Source: an uncultured Phycisphaerales bacterium (GTDB lineage Bacteria; Planctomycetota; Phycisphaerae; Phycisphaerales; SM1A02). Taken from it: 64,000 nt of DNA. The translations under genes were made by a program, and so were the position numbers. How positions within the stretch are numbered: position 1 is the first letter of the stretch; each line of letters starts with the position of its first letter. This document shows positions 17,541-27,446 of the stretch, in pieces. The stretch is from contig CAJQQE010000012.1 in assembly GCA_905480395.1 (NCBI GenBank), positions 62,001-126,000 of the forward strand, given 5' to 3'. The notes below the pieces were generated by a model. It was not told the origin of the DNA and searched no databases. It was given only the letters and a program-made list of their open reading frames with translations.

Positions 17541-18119
17541 GTGGCAAGACTTCTCATCGGCATCGTGGCGGGGTATCTCGTCTGGAGGCTCATTTCGTCC
17601 CCGCTTGGGGAGGTCGTTCCCGTCATGGTTGGTGAACGGTATGCCGACGCTCAGACCGGGGTGGTGTCGAATTGGTTCATCTTTGTGGTGCAATGGCCGC
17701 TCACCTTGATGGCGTCGGTGGTCGCCGGTCTCATGACCGGTCTCATCGCCGGGAAGTCATCCAGAATGCAGGCGGTCCAAGGGTTGGCCATGGTCCTCAT
17801 TGCCATCGGTCTCTTCTCCATGGTGTTGACGTTCATGGCGAAGGACCAAGGCGACAAGAAGGCTGCGACCATGGACGAAGCGACCGGTTTGGCCATCGTC
17901 GAAGGTGAGATTGTCGGGGAAATCGCGAGATCGGAGGCGGCGGGGATGTCTGCCGAGACGGCGGTCGAGACGGCAGCGATTGAGCCGCTCTGGAATCTGC
18001 TCTCGCTTCCACTGGTCGCGGGGCTGGGTGTGATTCTTGGAGGTGGGCTGTTGAACGGAGGCCCGGCGGGGCGAGCGGAAGCAAGGCTTGGCACTGAATC
18101 GAGTGAAACGGGTGACTGA
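17541..18119 (+). CDS. Hypothetical membrane protein
   Basis: A 192-residue protein starting at GTG 17541. Hydrophobic segments at about residues 3-22, 45-70, 75-95 and 150-170 suggest four membrane helices, with an alanine/glutamate-rich hydrophilic section (about 100-145) between the third and fourth. No family recognised. TACGCT occurs about 30 nt upstream, so it may have its own promoter despite being in line with the genes before it. The last 8 nt overlap the start of the epimerase gene. Confidence 0.7.
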   Translation: MARLLIGIVAGYLVWRLISSPLGEVVPVMVGERYADAQTGVVSNWFIFVVQWPLTLMASVVAGLMTGLIAGKSSRMQAVQGLAMVLIAIGLFSMVLTFMAKDQGDKKAATMDEATGLAIVEGEIVGEIARSEAAGMSAETAVETAAIEPLWNLLSLPLVAGLGVILGGGLLNGGPAGRAEARLGTESSETGD

Positions 18120-19065
18120 GGGCGTCTCCTTGATCGAGTCCACCGTACGGCGAGCCTGCGTCACGGGCGGCGCCGGGTTCATCGGTAGCCATCTGGTTGA
18201 TGCACTCCGGGTGCGAGGAATCGAAGTGGTCGTGCTCGATGACCTTTCGAGTGGGCAGGCCGAGAATCTCACGAAGCACTCAGACGGATTGGAATTGATC
18301 GAAGGCTCTGTCACCGAATCAGCGAGGTGTTCGGCCGCGGTCCAAGGATGCGATTTGGTATTCCACCTCGCGAGCCGAGTCTCGGTGGTGGAGAGTGTGG
18401 AGAAGCCAGGGCTCTACCGATCCATCTGCGCGGGCGGAACCCGCCAGATGCTCGAAGCCGCAGAAAACGCCGGCGTGCGTCGCCTGATCCACGCGGGGAG
18501 TTGCAGCGTCTACGGTGATGCGCCGCCGCCGATCAGTGAAGACGCTCCGACGTCGCCGACGTCGCCGTATGCGGCCGCAAAGCTAGAAGCCGAAGAACAT
18601 TGCCGCGAGTTTGCCCGAGGAGGTCGGCTTGAGACGGCGTGTCCACGGTTTTTCAACGTGTATGGGCCACGCCAGCGGGCGGATTCGCCCTACGCAGGGG
18701 TGATTGCGATCTTCGCCGCCATGGCGGCTCGAGGGGAGACCCCGGTCATCTTCGGAACCGGCGAACAGACCCGTGACTTCATCCATGTCGCCGACATTGT
18801 GAACGGGCTCCTCTTGGCCGGTATCGCAGGTGATGTCGGTGGTGGTCAGCCGATCAACTTGGGATCCGGACGAGCGACGAGCATTCTGGAACTGACCGCA
18901 TTTCTCGGGTGTGGCGTCCCGAGGCACGAGCCCGCTCGGCAAGGCGAGAATTTGCATAGTTCAGCTGACCCGTCACTGGCGAGACGAGTGCTTGGCTTCA
19001 AGAGTGCCGTTGAGTTGGAAGCGGGTCTGCAGGATCCGAGCCTTCGTCATTCGGGCGAAGGGTGA
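18112..19065 (+). CDS. NAD-dependent epimerase/dehydratase (UDP-sugar 4-epimerase-like, extended SDR)
   Basis: A 317-residue extended short-chain dehydrogenase/reductase. The NAD motif is TGGAGFIGSHLVDAL near residue 20, the acidic sugar-binding end is VLDDLSSGQAENL, the catalytic region is AGSCSVYGD with YAAAK (Tyr-x-x-x-Lys) near residue 150, and FNVYGPRQ near 180. These fit nucleotide-sugar epimerases or dehydratases in surface polysaccharide synthesis; the exact sugar is not determined. I chose GTG at 18112, overlapping the previous stop; upstream starts would extend further into the previous gene. Its stop directly abuts the stop of the convergent NusG-like gene. Confidence 0.88.
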   Translation: MTEGVSLIESTVRRACVTGGAGFIGSHLVDALRVRGIEVVVLDDLSSGQAENLTKHSDGLELIEGSVTESARCSAAVQGCDLVFHLASRVSVVESVEKPGLYRSICAGGTRQMLEAAENAGVRRLIHAGSCSVYGDAPPPISEDAPTSPTSPYAAAKLEAEEHCREFARGGRLETACPRFFNVYGPRQRADSPYAGVIAIFAAMAARGETPVIFGTGEQTRDFIHVADIVNGLLLAGIAGDVGGGQPINLGSGRATSILELTAFLGCGVPRHEPARQGENLHSSADPSLARRVLGFKSAVELEAGLQDPSLRHSGEG

Positions 19066-19602
19066 TCAGTCCTCGATCTCCTCGAGAAGATCTCGTTCGA
19101 TCTCGACCGCGGCGCCACGGCCGAGCATCTCGACGTGCAGAACCAGGCAGGTCCGTCTCGCTTCCTCGATAACGATTCCTTCGACGCCAAGCAAGGGCCC
19201 TTTGGTGACTCGGGCGCTCGTACCGATCGCGAGTTTGGGGAATTCTTCGACCTCGAATCCACTCTCCAGCGCGAGGTGAATGGCGGCGAGTTCCGCTTCG
19301 AGTCTCGTCTGATCGTTGACTTCAATGAAGCTGGCGACCCGTTTGGTGGCAATCGCGTCATAGGCGGCTTGCTTCTCGCCTTTGACAAAGACGTAGCTTG
19401 AGAAGAGCGGAACTTCCGATCGGTGTTTTCGGCCTCGGGTGACCGTGACGCGTTCCACGAGCGGAAGATCATGTTCGATCCCCCCGGCGGCCAGGAACTT
19501 GGCGACGGCCTTCTCCTGACGAGCCTTGGTATGAAGAATCATCCACCGCTTGTCGAGGGGTGCGTGCAGGGTAGAAGGGGAGTCAGTCTCGTGATTCGTC
19601 AT
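19066..19602 (-). CDS. NusG/RfaH-like transcription antiterminator paralogue
   Basis: A 178-residue protein with an N-terminal NGN domain (KRWMILHTKARQEKAVAKFL, LFSSYVFVKG) and a C-terminal KOW segment (IGTSARVTKGPLLGVEG). It differs from housekeeping NusG in lacking the secE-rplK neighbourhood and in its diverged sequence, so it is probably a specialised elongation factor of the RfaH/UpxY kind. Such factors often act on polysaccharide operons, and the convergent neighbour is a nucleotide-sugar epimerase. Targets are inference. TACAAT lies 9 nt upstream of the ATG at 19602. Confidence 0.85.
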   Translation of the reverse strand: MTNHETDSPSTLHAPLDKRWMILHTKARQEKAVAKFLAAGGIEHDLPLVERVTVTRGRKHRSEVPLFSSYVFVKGEKQAAYDAIATKRVASFIEVNDQTRLEAELAAIHLALESGFEVEEFPKLAIGTSARVTKGPLLGVEGIVIEEARRTCLVLHVEMLGRGAAVEIERDLLEEIED

Positions 19603-19611
19603 CGATGGGCC

Positions 19612-19617
19612 ATTGTA
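19612..19617 (-). promoter_or_regulatory. TACAAT -10-like hexamer 9 nt before the NusG-like gene
   Basis: Minus-strand TACAAT, one base from the TATAAT consensus, lies 9 nt upstream of the ATG at 19602. Confidence 0.5.
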
Positions 19618-19784
19618 GTCAGCTGGGAAGGTCTAAGACGCTCCGCGGCCATCATCGGCGACGTTGGAGACCAGTCTGCGGAAACGAGCCGGCGACTCGA
19701 CGTGTTCGCGGCGGTCTGAGACGATATATCTTGAACAGGACTGGGCCTCGCTCGACCGGCACTCCTCGAAAAAGGACGATCACG

Positions 19785-20234
19785 ATGACACCGGAACTCA
19801 TGAATCTCGGGCTCGACGAAGCGATTCGCATGGCCGAAAAAGGATGGTCGGAAGGGGGAATTCCGATTGGCTCGGTGCTGATGACCGAAGACGGTGAGAT
19901 TGTCGCCCGTGGACACAACGAACGGGTCCAATCCGGTGACCCGATTCTGCATGCCGAGATGGCATGCCTGCGCGATGCAGGGAGACGGCGGGACTGGAAT
20001 GAACTCACGCTCGTTTCGACGTTGAGCCCGTGTTCCATGTGTACGGGGGCGGCGGTCCTCTACAAGGTACGTCGGGTGATCATCGGCGAAAACTCGACCT
20101 TTCTCGGCGCTGAGCATTGGCTCAAGGAGTCCGGCATCGAGGTGCATCTACTGCATGACGGTCGCTGCATCGAGTTGATGGAACGGATGAAACGCGAGAA
20201 ACCCGAACTCTGGGCCGAAGACATCGGGGAGTAA
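19785..20234 (+). CDS. Nucleoside/cytosine deaminase family protein
   Basis: A 149-residue zinc deaminase of the cytidine/deoxycytidylate deaminase superfamily. The zinc site is complete: HAEMACLRDAG near residue 48 gives the His ligand and the catalytic Glu, and PCSMCTGA near 78 gives two Cys. The segment GGIPIGSVLM is typical. Overall it resembles the yeast cytosine deaminase/guanine deaminase branch rather than tRNA adenosine deaminase, but substrate is not decided by what is visible. AAGGA sits about 10 nt before the ATG at 19785. TATATCTT about 50 nt upstream could be part of its promoter. A strong terminator follows. Confidence 0.88.
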   Translation: MTPELMNLGLDEAIRMAEKGWSEGGIPIGSVLMTEDGEIVARGHNERVQSGDPILHAEMACLRDAGRRRDWNELTLVSTLSPCSMCTGAAVLYKVRRVIIGENSTFLGAEHWLKESGIEVHLLHDGRCIELMERMKREKPELWAEDIGE

Positions 20235-20267
20235 TCCCGGTCTCTTTCGGTCGGTGATCCAGAAAGA

Positions 20268-20305
20268 AAACGCCCCGCGAACCAAAGGGTTCGCGGGGTG
20301 TTTTT
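20268..20305. terminator. Bidirectional intrinsic terminator
   Basis: CCCCGCGAACC (20273-20283) and GGTTCGCGGGG (20288-20298) form an 11-bp perfect stem with an AAAG loop. A T-run follows on the plus strand (TTTTT at 20300) and A-rich DNA precedes it, giving TTTTC on the minus strand. It serves both the deaminase gene and the convergent secreted-protein gene. Confidence 0.92.
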
Positions 20306-20360
20306 CATTTTGTTGGATTCTTCCGAGTCGATTCTCAATCGACTTCAGATCATCTTTCGA

Positions 20361-21377
20361 TCAACGTCTGCCCGGACCCTTCCCGTCAGAGGCCTTCGGG
20401 AAGGCGCCTGCGGACGGCCATGCCGGACCGCTCGAGGGATGATCCGACTGCGGGGCGATTGGGGCGTTGGGGTTATGACCGCGATCGTATGCTTGGTGAA
20501 TTCGATCACCCTCTCGCGCACGCTCATGGGGGTAGATGCCATGGCGTCGGCCCCAGACGTCGTAGTAGGGGTCGGCATAGCCGTTGTAGGACGATCCGTC
20601 GTAGTAGTCGTCGTTGTCGTAGTTGTTTCCGTAGTCGTCGGACTCGTTGTTTCGATTCGCAAACGGGCCACCCGGAGGCGGGCCATCGCTGGTGGCGAAG
20701 GTGAAGTGGTAGTTATCCCAGTGCTTGCGAAGGGCGGCTTGCTGGTTCTGATACTTCTCGATGTTCGCCTGCCGCTGCTCGGGGCTGATGCCGCCGGCCT
20801 CGGATCGGCGATCGGTCGCGGGCTGGGCGGGCGTGTGGCTCGCCATCCGCTTCTTGGTCTCCTCCGCGGCGAACGTCTCGTAATCCCGCATGCCCTTGAT
20901 GGAGCGAATGTAGGCGGTTCGCTGCTGCACTTGCTGGTGAAGCTTGTTGACGACGGACCACTGATCCTGTGTCATTATTTTTTGAGCATTCACCTCGCGA
21001 CTGAGCAGGTCGGCGTCGTCGGACGACGGCTTGGCGGCGCCCCGGGTGCTCTGCTTCTTCACGGCTTCGGCATAGGCCTGCTGGAAGCTGAGTGCGTGGA
21101 AGGTAGTGGGATTCTCGGTCGACCACTTCACCTCGTCGTTCGTCTTGCCCGACTGCTTGAGGAATGCGGTCATCTGTTGCAGGCGAAGTTCTGCACTCTT
21201 CCGCATCGGGCCGATGGTGTCGGTCATGGTGTCGACCGCATCGAGTTCGGTCTGTAATTGGGTGAGCGATTCGCTCGAGGTCGATTGGGCTGCGACCATG
21301 CTGACCGGCATTGCCGCGGCGGCGGCTGCAGTGATCATCATCGCCAGCGTACGAATTCGTGAATTTGATAGACGCAT
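20361..21377 (-). CDS. Secreted low-complexity protein of unknown function
   Basis: A 338-residue protein with an N-terminal signal peptide (about residues 1-30, alanine-rich, ending VSMVAAQS). Residues about 35-240 are charged and glutamine-rich with helical, possibly coiled-coil character (LQTELDAVDTMTDTIGP and HQQVQQRTAYIRS). Residues about 255-300 are rich in N, D, Y and G (NNESDDYGNNYDNDDYYDG), and the tail is proline-rich. No known family recognised; probably an exported cell-surface or periplasmic protein. It shares the strong terminator with the deaminase. A 700-nt region rich in inverted repeats lies upstream. Confidence 0.75.
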   Translation of the reverse strand: MRLSNSRIRTLAMMITAAAAAAMPVSMVAAQSTSSESLTQLQTELDAVDTMTDTIGPMRKSAELRLQQMTAFLKQSGKTNDEVKWSTENPTTFHALSFQQAYAEAVKKQSTRGAAKPSSDDADLLSREVNAQKIMTQDQWSVVNKLHQQVQQRTAYIRSIKGMRDYETFAAEETKKRMASHTPAQPATDRRSEAGGISPEQRQANIEKYQNQQAALRKHWDNYHFTFATSDGPPPGGPFANRNNESDDYGNNYDNDDYYDGSSYNGYADPYYDVWGRRHGIYPHERAREGDRIHQAYDRGHNPNAPIAPQSDHPSSGPAWPSAGAFPKASDGKGPGRR

Positions 21378-21548
21378 CTTGAATCTCCGGGGGTTGAAGA
21401 CGGAATTCTACCCTCCAGCGAAGGTTTTATGTCGCCGCTCTTGGGGTGCAGGAGGAGGATTCTCCCCGGTCAGTGCCAGATGGATCATGGCCGTCCTCGG
21501 GTCCTTTCTAGGCCGGACGCCGGTCGATCGGAATGAAGCCGAGGTCAT

Positions 21549-21604
21549 GAGATGGAACCGCCCCGCAGGCGGCGAGGCGCATGCGAGGCGGTCCTTTTCA
21601 TCTC
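21549..21604. repeat. Compound inverted repeat
   Basis: Outer arms GAGATG / CATCTC and inner arms ACCGCC / GGCGGT are arranged symmetrically, with further small GC-rich hairpins inside (CCGC/GCGG and GCGCATGCG). It could fold as a branched RNA on either strand. Confidence 0.6.
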
Positions 21605-21736
21605 ACGCGCCGGCGGCTGGGCCGGGCGTGCCTGCGTAGAACGCAGGGAGGTCGGAGGGCGACGCACTTCGGGCGCCCGTCGAGGTCGCACGAATCAGTC
21701 GCGCGGGCCCTCCACCTTTCGGGGATTGCTGACATT

Positions 21737-21751
21737 CACTTGATCACCTCC
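21737..21751 (-). promoter_or_regulatory. Perfect anti-16S Shine-Dalgarno before a possible short leader ORF
   Basis: On the minus strand GGAGGTGATCA fully complements the 16S 3' end and is followed 7 nt later by a GTG (21739) opening a 13-codon frame, and 11 nt later by an ATG (21735) opening a 45-residue arginine-rich frame ending at 21598. It lies upstream of the secreted-protein gene. Whether either peptide is made is unknown. Confidence 0.35.
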
Positions 21752-21767
21752 ATTTGACGGCGTGGAT

Positions 21768-21845
21768 CCGGCTCCCGTGGATCAATCCCTGACCGTCAGT
21801 TGACGGCAGGAGCCGGCTGAATTTGTTCGAGCCTCGACGGTCAGG
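21768..21845. repeat. Interlocked inverted repeats with pseudoknot geometry
   Basis: CCGGCTCC (21768-21775) pairs with GGAGCCGG (21809-21816), and CCTGACCGTC (21788-21797) pairs with GACGGTCAGG (21836-21845), in the order A-B-A'-B'. Inside, CCGTCA-GT-TGACGG (21793-21806) is a competing hairpin, and TGACGG also occurs at 21755-21760. All pairings are perfect. Confidence 0.65.
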
Positions 21846-22033
21846 CTCGGCTCATCGCCCGTCGCTCAAGAACGCAAGAACGGCGGTCGTCACGGACCTC
21901 CTTGATCTTCAGCCACCCCGCACTTTGGATGGCCTCGATCAGATCTGGCGTCGTGATGAACGATTGAATGCGTCAGCGGATGCTGGGGCAAGTCTCTGAT
22001 GGTGAACTTGGAGAAATTTCTGTGGCTGGGCAC
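21841..22033 (-). pseudogene. Possible small gene remnant or frameshifted small ORF
   Basis: On the minus strand a GTG-started frame (PSHRNFSKFTIRDLPQHPLTH) runs from 22033 to about 21970, and a second frame continues with protein-like composition (TTPDLIEAIQSAGWLKIKEV) to a stop at 21841. A single-base shift near 21965 would join them into about 63 residues. No family is recognised. It lies just downstream of ftsK. It could be a decayed gene or chance. Confidence 0.25.
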
Positions 22034-22078
22034 GCGTGGGGGGTTTCTTGTGGCCGACCCCTGTTGGCGGCCGGCGCC

Positions 22079-24700
<2,622 letters not shown>

Positions 24701-24906
24701 GACCCCCTTTCATCGGCCTCCCTGCCGTCTGGACCGCATGTTTCGCCGCTTGGAGACGGTCCCTTGCCGAAATCGGCGCCAGAACGATACTTTGAGTCCG
24801 ATAATGACAGCATTGAAAGAGGGTCATGGAGCTTGCCTCGCCAGGTGGGTGGCCGCCGAAAGAGGAGATCTCGGGTTCCATCTCCCCGGAGCAGGGTCGG
24901 GGCTTG

Positions 24907-24912
24907 TATCCT
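24907..24912 (+). promoter_or_regulatory. TATCCT -10-like hexamer 8 nt before the FabZ-like gene
   Basis: TATCCT lies 8 nt upstream of the ATG at 24921 in the 220-nt divergent gap with ftsK. Confidence 0.4.
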
Positions 24913-24920
24913 TCCCGCCC

Positions 24921-25367
24921 ATGAGATTCAGGCTGATCGATCAGGTTCTTGAGCAAACGGACACCCGAATTGTCGCGGTGAAGAATGTCTCGAACGCGGA
25001 AGAGTATCTCGGAGACCACTTTCCGACTTTTCCAGTACTTCCAGGCGTCTTCATGCTCGAAGCGCTGGTTCAGGCGGCGAGGCGATTGCTTGGCGATGAC
25101 GGCCGTCGATTCGTCCTTGGTGGGGTGAAGGCGCTGCGATACGGCACCTTCGTGAAACCAGGCGAGACGCTCCGCATTCAAGTGGACCTTCAGAAGCGAT
25201 CGGAAGATGGGGTTGTGACCTTCAAGGGTGGTGGCGTCGTCCTATCCCCCGGGGCGGCTTTGGAGACGGCCGACACCGCGGTGTCCGGTCGCTTTACAAT
25301 GCGAATGATTCAGACCGCGCCACCTGTGGCCGCGGCTTCTACCGGTGATGGTTCGCCGGTAGGTTGA
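24921..25367 (+). CDS. FabZ-like 3-hydroxyacyl-ACP dehydratase (first copy)
   Basis: A 148-residue hotdog-fold dehydratase. The catalytic His and Glu/Asp region is present: DHFPTFPVLPGVFMLEALVQ near residue 33-52 (His in DHFP, Glu in LEAL). This is the FabZ/FabA active-site helix, and length fits FabZ. It would dehydrate a beta-hydroxyacyl-ACP. The adjacent ACP gene (25454) and a second dehydratase-like gene (25878) suggest a dedicated acyl-chain module rather than the housekeeping fab operon, as no ketosynthase, reductase or malonyl transferase is nearby. Confidence 0.85.
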   Translation: MRFRLIDQVLEQTDTRIVAVKNVSNAEEYLGDHFPTFPVLPGVFMLEALVQAARRLLGDDGRRFVLGGVKALRYGTFVKPGETLRIQVDLQKRSEDGVVTFKGGGVVLSPGAALETADTAVSGRFTMRMIQTAPPVAAASTGDGSPVG

Positions 25368-25453
25368 TTCCAGACGAAGTCGGAGAGCCGGTTCGTTCAG
25401 AAATTCCGATCGACACATGACTCCACGGAGTTCAGATCGGCAAGGAGAAGACC

Positions 25454-25846
25454 ATGACGGTCAGCAGTCGCGATGAGATCTTCGACAAGATCAAGGAAGT
25501 GCTCGAGAACGCACTTGGAGTCGATCCTGAAGAGGTCACCATGGATGCGACGCTCATTGGCGATCTTGGCGCCGAGTCGATCGATTTTCTCGACATCAGC
25601 TTCAAGCTTGAGCAAGAATTCTCAATCAAGATCGAGCAGGGTGAGTTGTTCCCTGAGAATCTCATGTCGGATGACAGCCTCGTCGAAGACGGGAAGCTCA
25701 CCGACAAGGCGATGGAGATCCTGAAGGAACGTATGCCCCACGTCGACTTTACGAAGCTCGACAACGGTCGATCCGTCGATCAACTCTCCGAAGTCTTTAC
25801 CGTCGCAAGCTTGGTGGACTTCGTTCAACGGAAGACGACTTCCTGA
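25454..25846 (+). CDS. Acyl carrier protein, extended form
   Basis: A 130-residue carrier protein, longer than the usual 75-85. The phosphopantetheine site is the serine in GDLGAESIDFLDISFKLE near residue 39 (GAES-I in place of the common GxDS-L). Helices before and after fit the ACP fold, but an extra insertion follows (residues about 60-105, charged), ending with a last helix VASLVDFVQRK. GGAG is about 8 nt before the ATG at 25454. It lies between two FabZ-like genes, and probably serves them rather than general fatty acid synthesis. Confidence 0.88.
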   Translation: MTVSSRDEIFDKIKEVLENALGVDPEEVTMDATLIGDLGAESIDFLDISFKLEQEFSIKIEQGELFPENLMSDDSLVEDGKLTDKAMEILKERMPHVDFTKLDNGRSVDQLSEVFTVASLVDFVQRKTTS

Positions 25847-25877
25847 GCGTCGACCGAATCTGCAGGGAGCCCTGATC

Positions 25878-26396
25878 GTGCGTTGGATGTGGATCGACAC
25901 CATTACGGCGTTCGAGGAAGGGGTCCGCATGCATGCGGTCAAGAACCTCTCTCTCGCCGAAGAACACCTTCACGACCATTTCGATGGAAGTGATGGGCTT
26001 GATCCTTTTGCGGTCATGCCCGGGAGTCTGATCGTCGAAGGAATGGCGCAAACCTCGGGGATCCTGGTCGGTTCGGTGAATCGATTCCGCGAGAAAGTGG
26101 TGTTGGCCAAGATCTCCCGGGTCGAACTCGATGCGGATGCGTTGCCAGGACAGTGCCTTCGATACGAGGCTGAGATCGAGCGAATCGATTCTGCGGGTGC
26201 CAGCACGCGAGGCATTGTCCGACGGCTTGATCACGTCGAAGGTGAATGGCTGGAGATCGGTCGAATCGACCTGATTTTTAGTCACATCGACAACAACGTC
26301 GGTGGGCGCGAGTTTCCCAAAGAGAACTTTGTGTTCAGTGACAATTTTCGACAAATCTTGGTGGCCGCAGGTCTCGATCGATTGATCGACGACTAA
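25878..26396 (+). CDS. FabA/FabZ-like dehydratase (second copy)
   Basis: A 172-residue hotdog-fold protein starting at GTG 25878 with GGGAG about 9 nt upstream. The active-site helix is recognisable as DHFDGSDGLDPFAVMPGSLI followed by VEGMAQTSG near residues 33-60, with His and Glu kept but a few extra residues in the loop compared with FabZ. The N-terminus (WMWIDTITAFEEGVRM) resembles FabZ-type proteins of outer-membrane or polyketide-like clusters. Follows the ACP gene by 31 nt, so surely co-transcribed. Could also be a non-catalytic partner; the extended loop leaves this open. Confidence 0.78.
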   Translation: MRWMWIDTITAFEEGVRMHAVKNLSLAEEHLHDHFDGSDGLDPFAVMPGSLIVEGMAQTSGILVGSVNRFREKVVLAKISRVELDADALPGQCLRYEAEIERIDSAGASTRGIVRRLDHVEGEWLEIGRIDLIFSHIDNNVGGREFPKENFVFSDNFRQILVAAGLDRLIDD

Positions 26397-26556
26397 GTCG
26401 ACTCCGTACAGATCGCCATCGGATCCGCGAAGTGAGCCTTCGGGCATCATTTGGTGCGCCCAATGATGACTTTCGGGATCTCCTACTCAAGACGACGGAG
26501 TGAGCCATCACGGTTTTTGGGCCCGGTACTTTTTGAAACTGAATGAGGAGCTCGAC

Positions 26557-27087
26557 ATGCCACGCCTGCAGATCATCGAATCGGACGCCGCTCAAGGGGC
26601 CGCCGCAGAAACCCTGAAGAAAGCCCCTTTCAATATCTTCAAGGGGATGGCGAACAACCCCGGCGTGATGGAGGGACTCATGTCCCTGAGCGCGGCAATT
26701 TCGAAGAGCGAGTCGCTTTCACCAGTGGAGTCGGAGGCGGTGATGCTTCGCGTCTCAGAGCGAAATGACTGCGGCTACTGCCTCGCGGCTCATTCCGCGA
26801 TTGCCGAAAAGCACGGCGTCGATGCCGCCACCGCGCAGGCATATCGACGGGGAGACGCGGAATCCAGTCGTGAGAAGGCCCTGCTCGCGTTTGTCGATGC
26901 GGTGGTCGAGAAAAAAGGGTGGATTGAAGACGCCGAACTCGAGTCATTTAAGTCAGCGGGGTTTGACGACGCGGCCGTGGTGGAAGTCATTGCCGCCATT
27001 GCTTGGATGACCTTCACGAACTTGTTCAACCATGTGAATGGCACCGAACTCGATTTTCCCGCAGTTCCAGCGGTGACGTCGGTGTGA
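26557..27087 (+). CDS. AhpD/carboxymuconolactone decarboxylase-like protein
   Basis: A 176-residue all-helical protein of the alkylhydroperoxidase D-like family. The redox motif is Cys72-x-x-Cys75 with His79 (DCGYCLAAHSA), complete as in peroxidase-active AhpD members. Such proteins reduce peroxides or thiols with the vicinal cysteine pair. GAGGAG about 7 nt upstream decides the start at 26557; an upstream ATG at 26500 would read through it. It follows the lipid module by 160 nt and may protect unsaturated lipids, but that link is speculative. Confidence 0.87.
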   Translation: MPRLQIIESDAAQGAAAETLKKAPFNIFKGMANNPGVMEGLMSLSAAISKSESLSPVESEAVMLRVSERNDCGYCLAAHSAIAEKHGVDAATAQAYRRGDAESSREKALLAFVDAVVEKKGWIEDAELESFKSAGFDDAAVVEVIAAIAWMTFTNLFNHVNGTELDFPAVPAVTSV

Positions 27088-27243
27088 ATTCAGGCCGGGA
27101 TTGACTCATCGACGGGCGGTGTGGTCGATCGCCACTCCGTCCGTTTTCTGATTTTGAAGTGCGCGCGGAAGTGGCCCCGAACGGGGAGGCAGACCGTTGC
27201 GGGGCCGATCCAGGGCACTTCCGATGGACTGCTCCGGGCCCTG

Positions 27244-27274
27244 GTTTGAACGGTGGAGTTGATCCACTTCAAAC
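27244..27274. repeat. Bulged hairpin
   Basis: GTTTGAA (27244-27250) pairs with TTCAAAC (27268-27274), and after a two-base bulge GTGGA (27253-27257) pairs with TCCAC (27263-27267) around a GTTGA loop. No T-run follows. Confidence 0.55.
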
Positions 27275-27433
27275 GAAGGCCGGAGCGGCCCGAGGCGTCC
27301 GGTTCGCCAGAGGCGTCGAACGCTGCTTGACTGTCGATTCCAGATCACGTGAGACCAGCCCACGGCCTCGGAATAGGCGCGAAATCCGCGCGGTCGGTTG
27401 GGATTATGCGGGTCGATCCGGACGCATGGGCGG

Positions 27434-27439
27434 TACAAT
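27434..27439 (+). promoter_or_regulatory. TACAAT -10-like hexamer 7 nt before coaD GTG
   Basis: TACAAT, one mismatch from consensus, is 7 nt upstream of GTG 27447 and lies inside the coding frame if the ATG at 27426 were used. This argues for the GTG and a leaderless transcript. Confidence 0.5.
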
Positions 27440-27446
27440 CTCCGAC

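Larger units (their letters stand above)
21378..22078. other. 700-nt gap with dense inverted repeats
   Basis: The stretch between ftsK and the secreted-protein gene holds no clear gene but has a cluster of inverted repeats (21549-21604, a CTGCGT/ACGCAG hairpin near 21630, and the interlocked pair at 21768-21845), one perfect anti-16S Shine-Dalgarno on the minus strand and a possible gene remnant. Details are given in separate entries. Confidence 0.6.
27088..27446. other. Gap before coaD
   Basis: This 359-nt stretch has one hairpin (27244-27274) and the coaD -10-like element. Short open frames on the minus strand (up to about 120 codons) have arginine-rich, shadow-like composition and no family resemblance, so I call no gene. 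Confidence 0.5.

Noticed and set aside
20298-21257. Plus-strand frame with valine repeats opposite the secreted protein
   Set aside because: Shadow of the Asp/Tyr-rich region on the coding strand.
21741-21751. TGATCACCTCC resembling the 3' end of 16S rRNA on the plus strand
   Set aside because: The upstream sequence has no 16S helix 45 and no rRNA-like sequence; it is better read as a Shine-Dalgarno on the minus strand.
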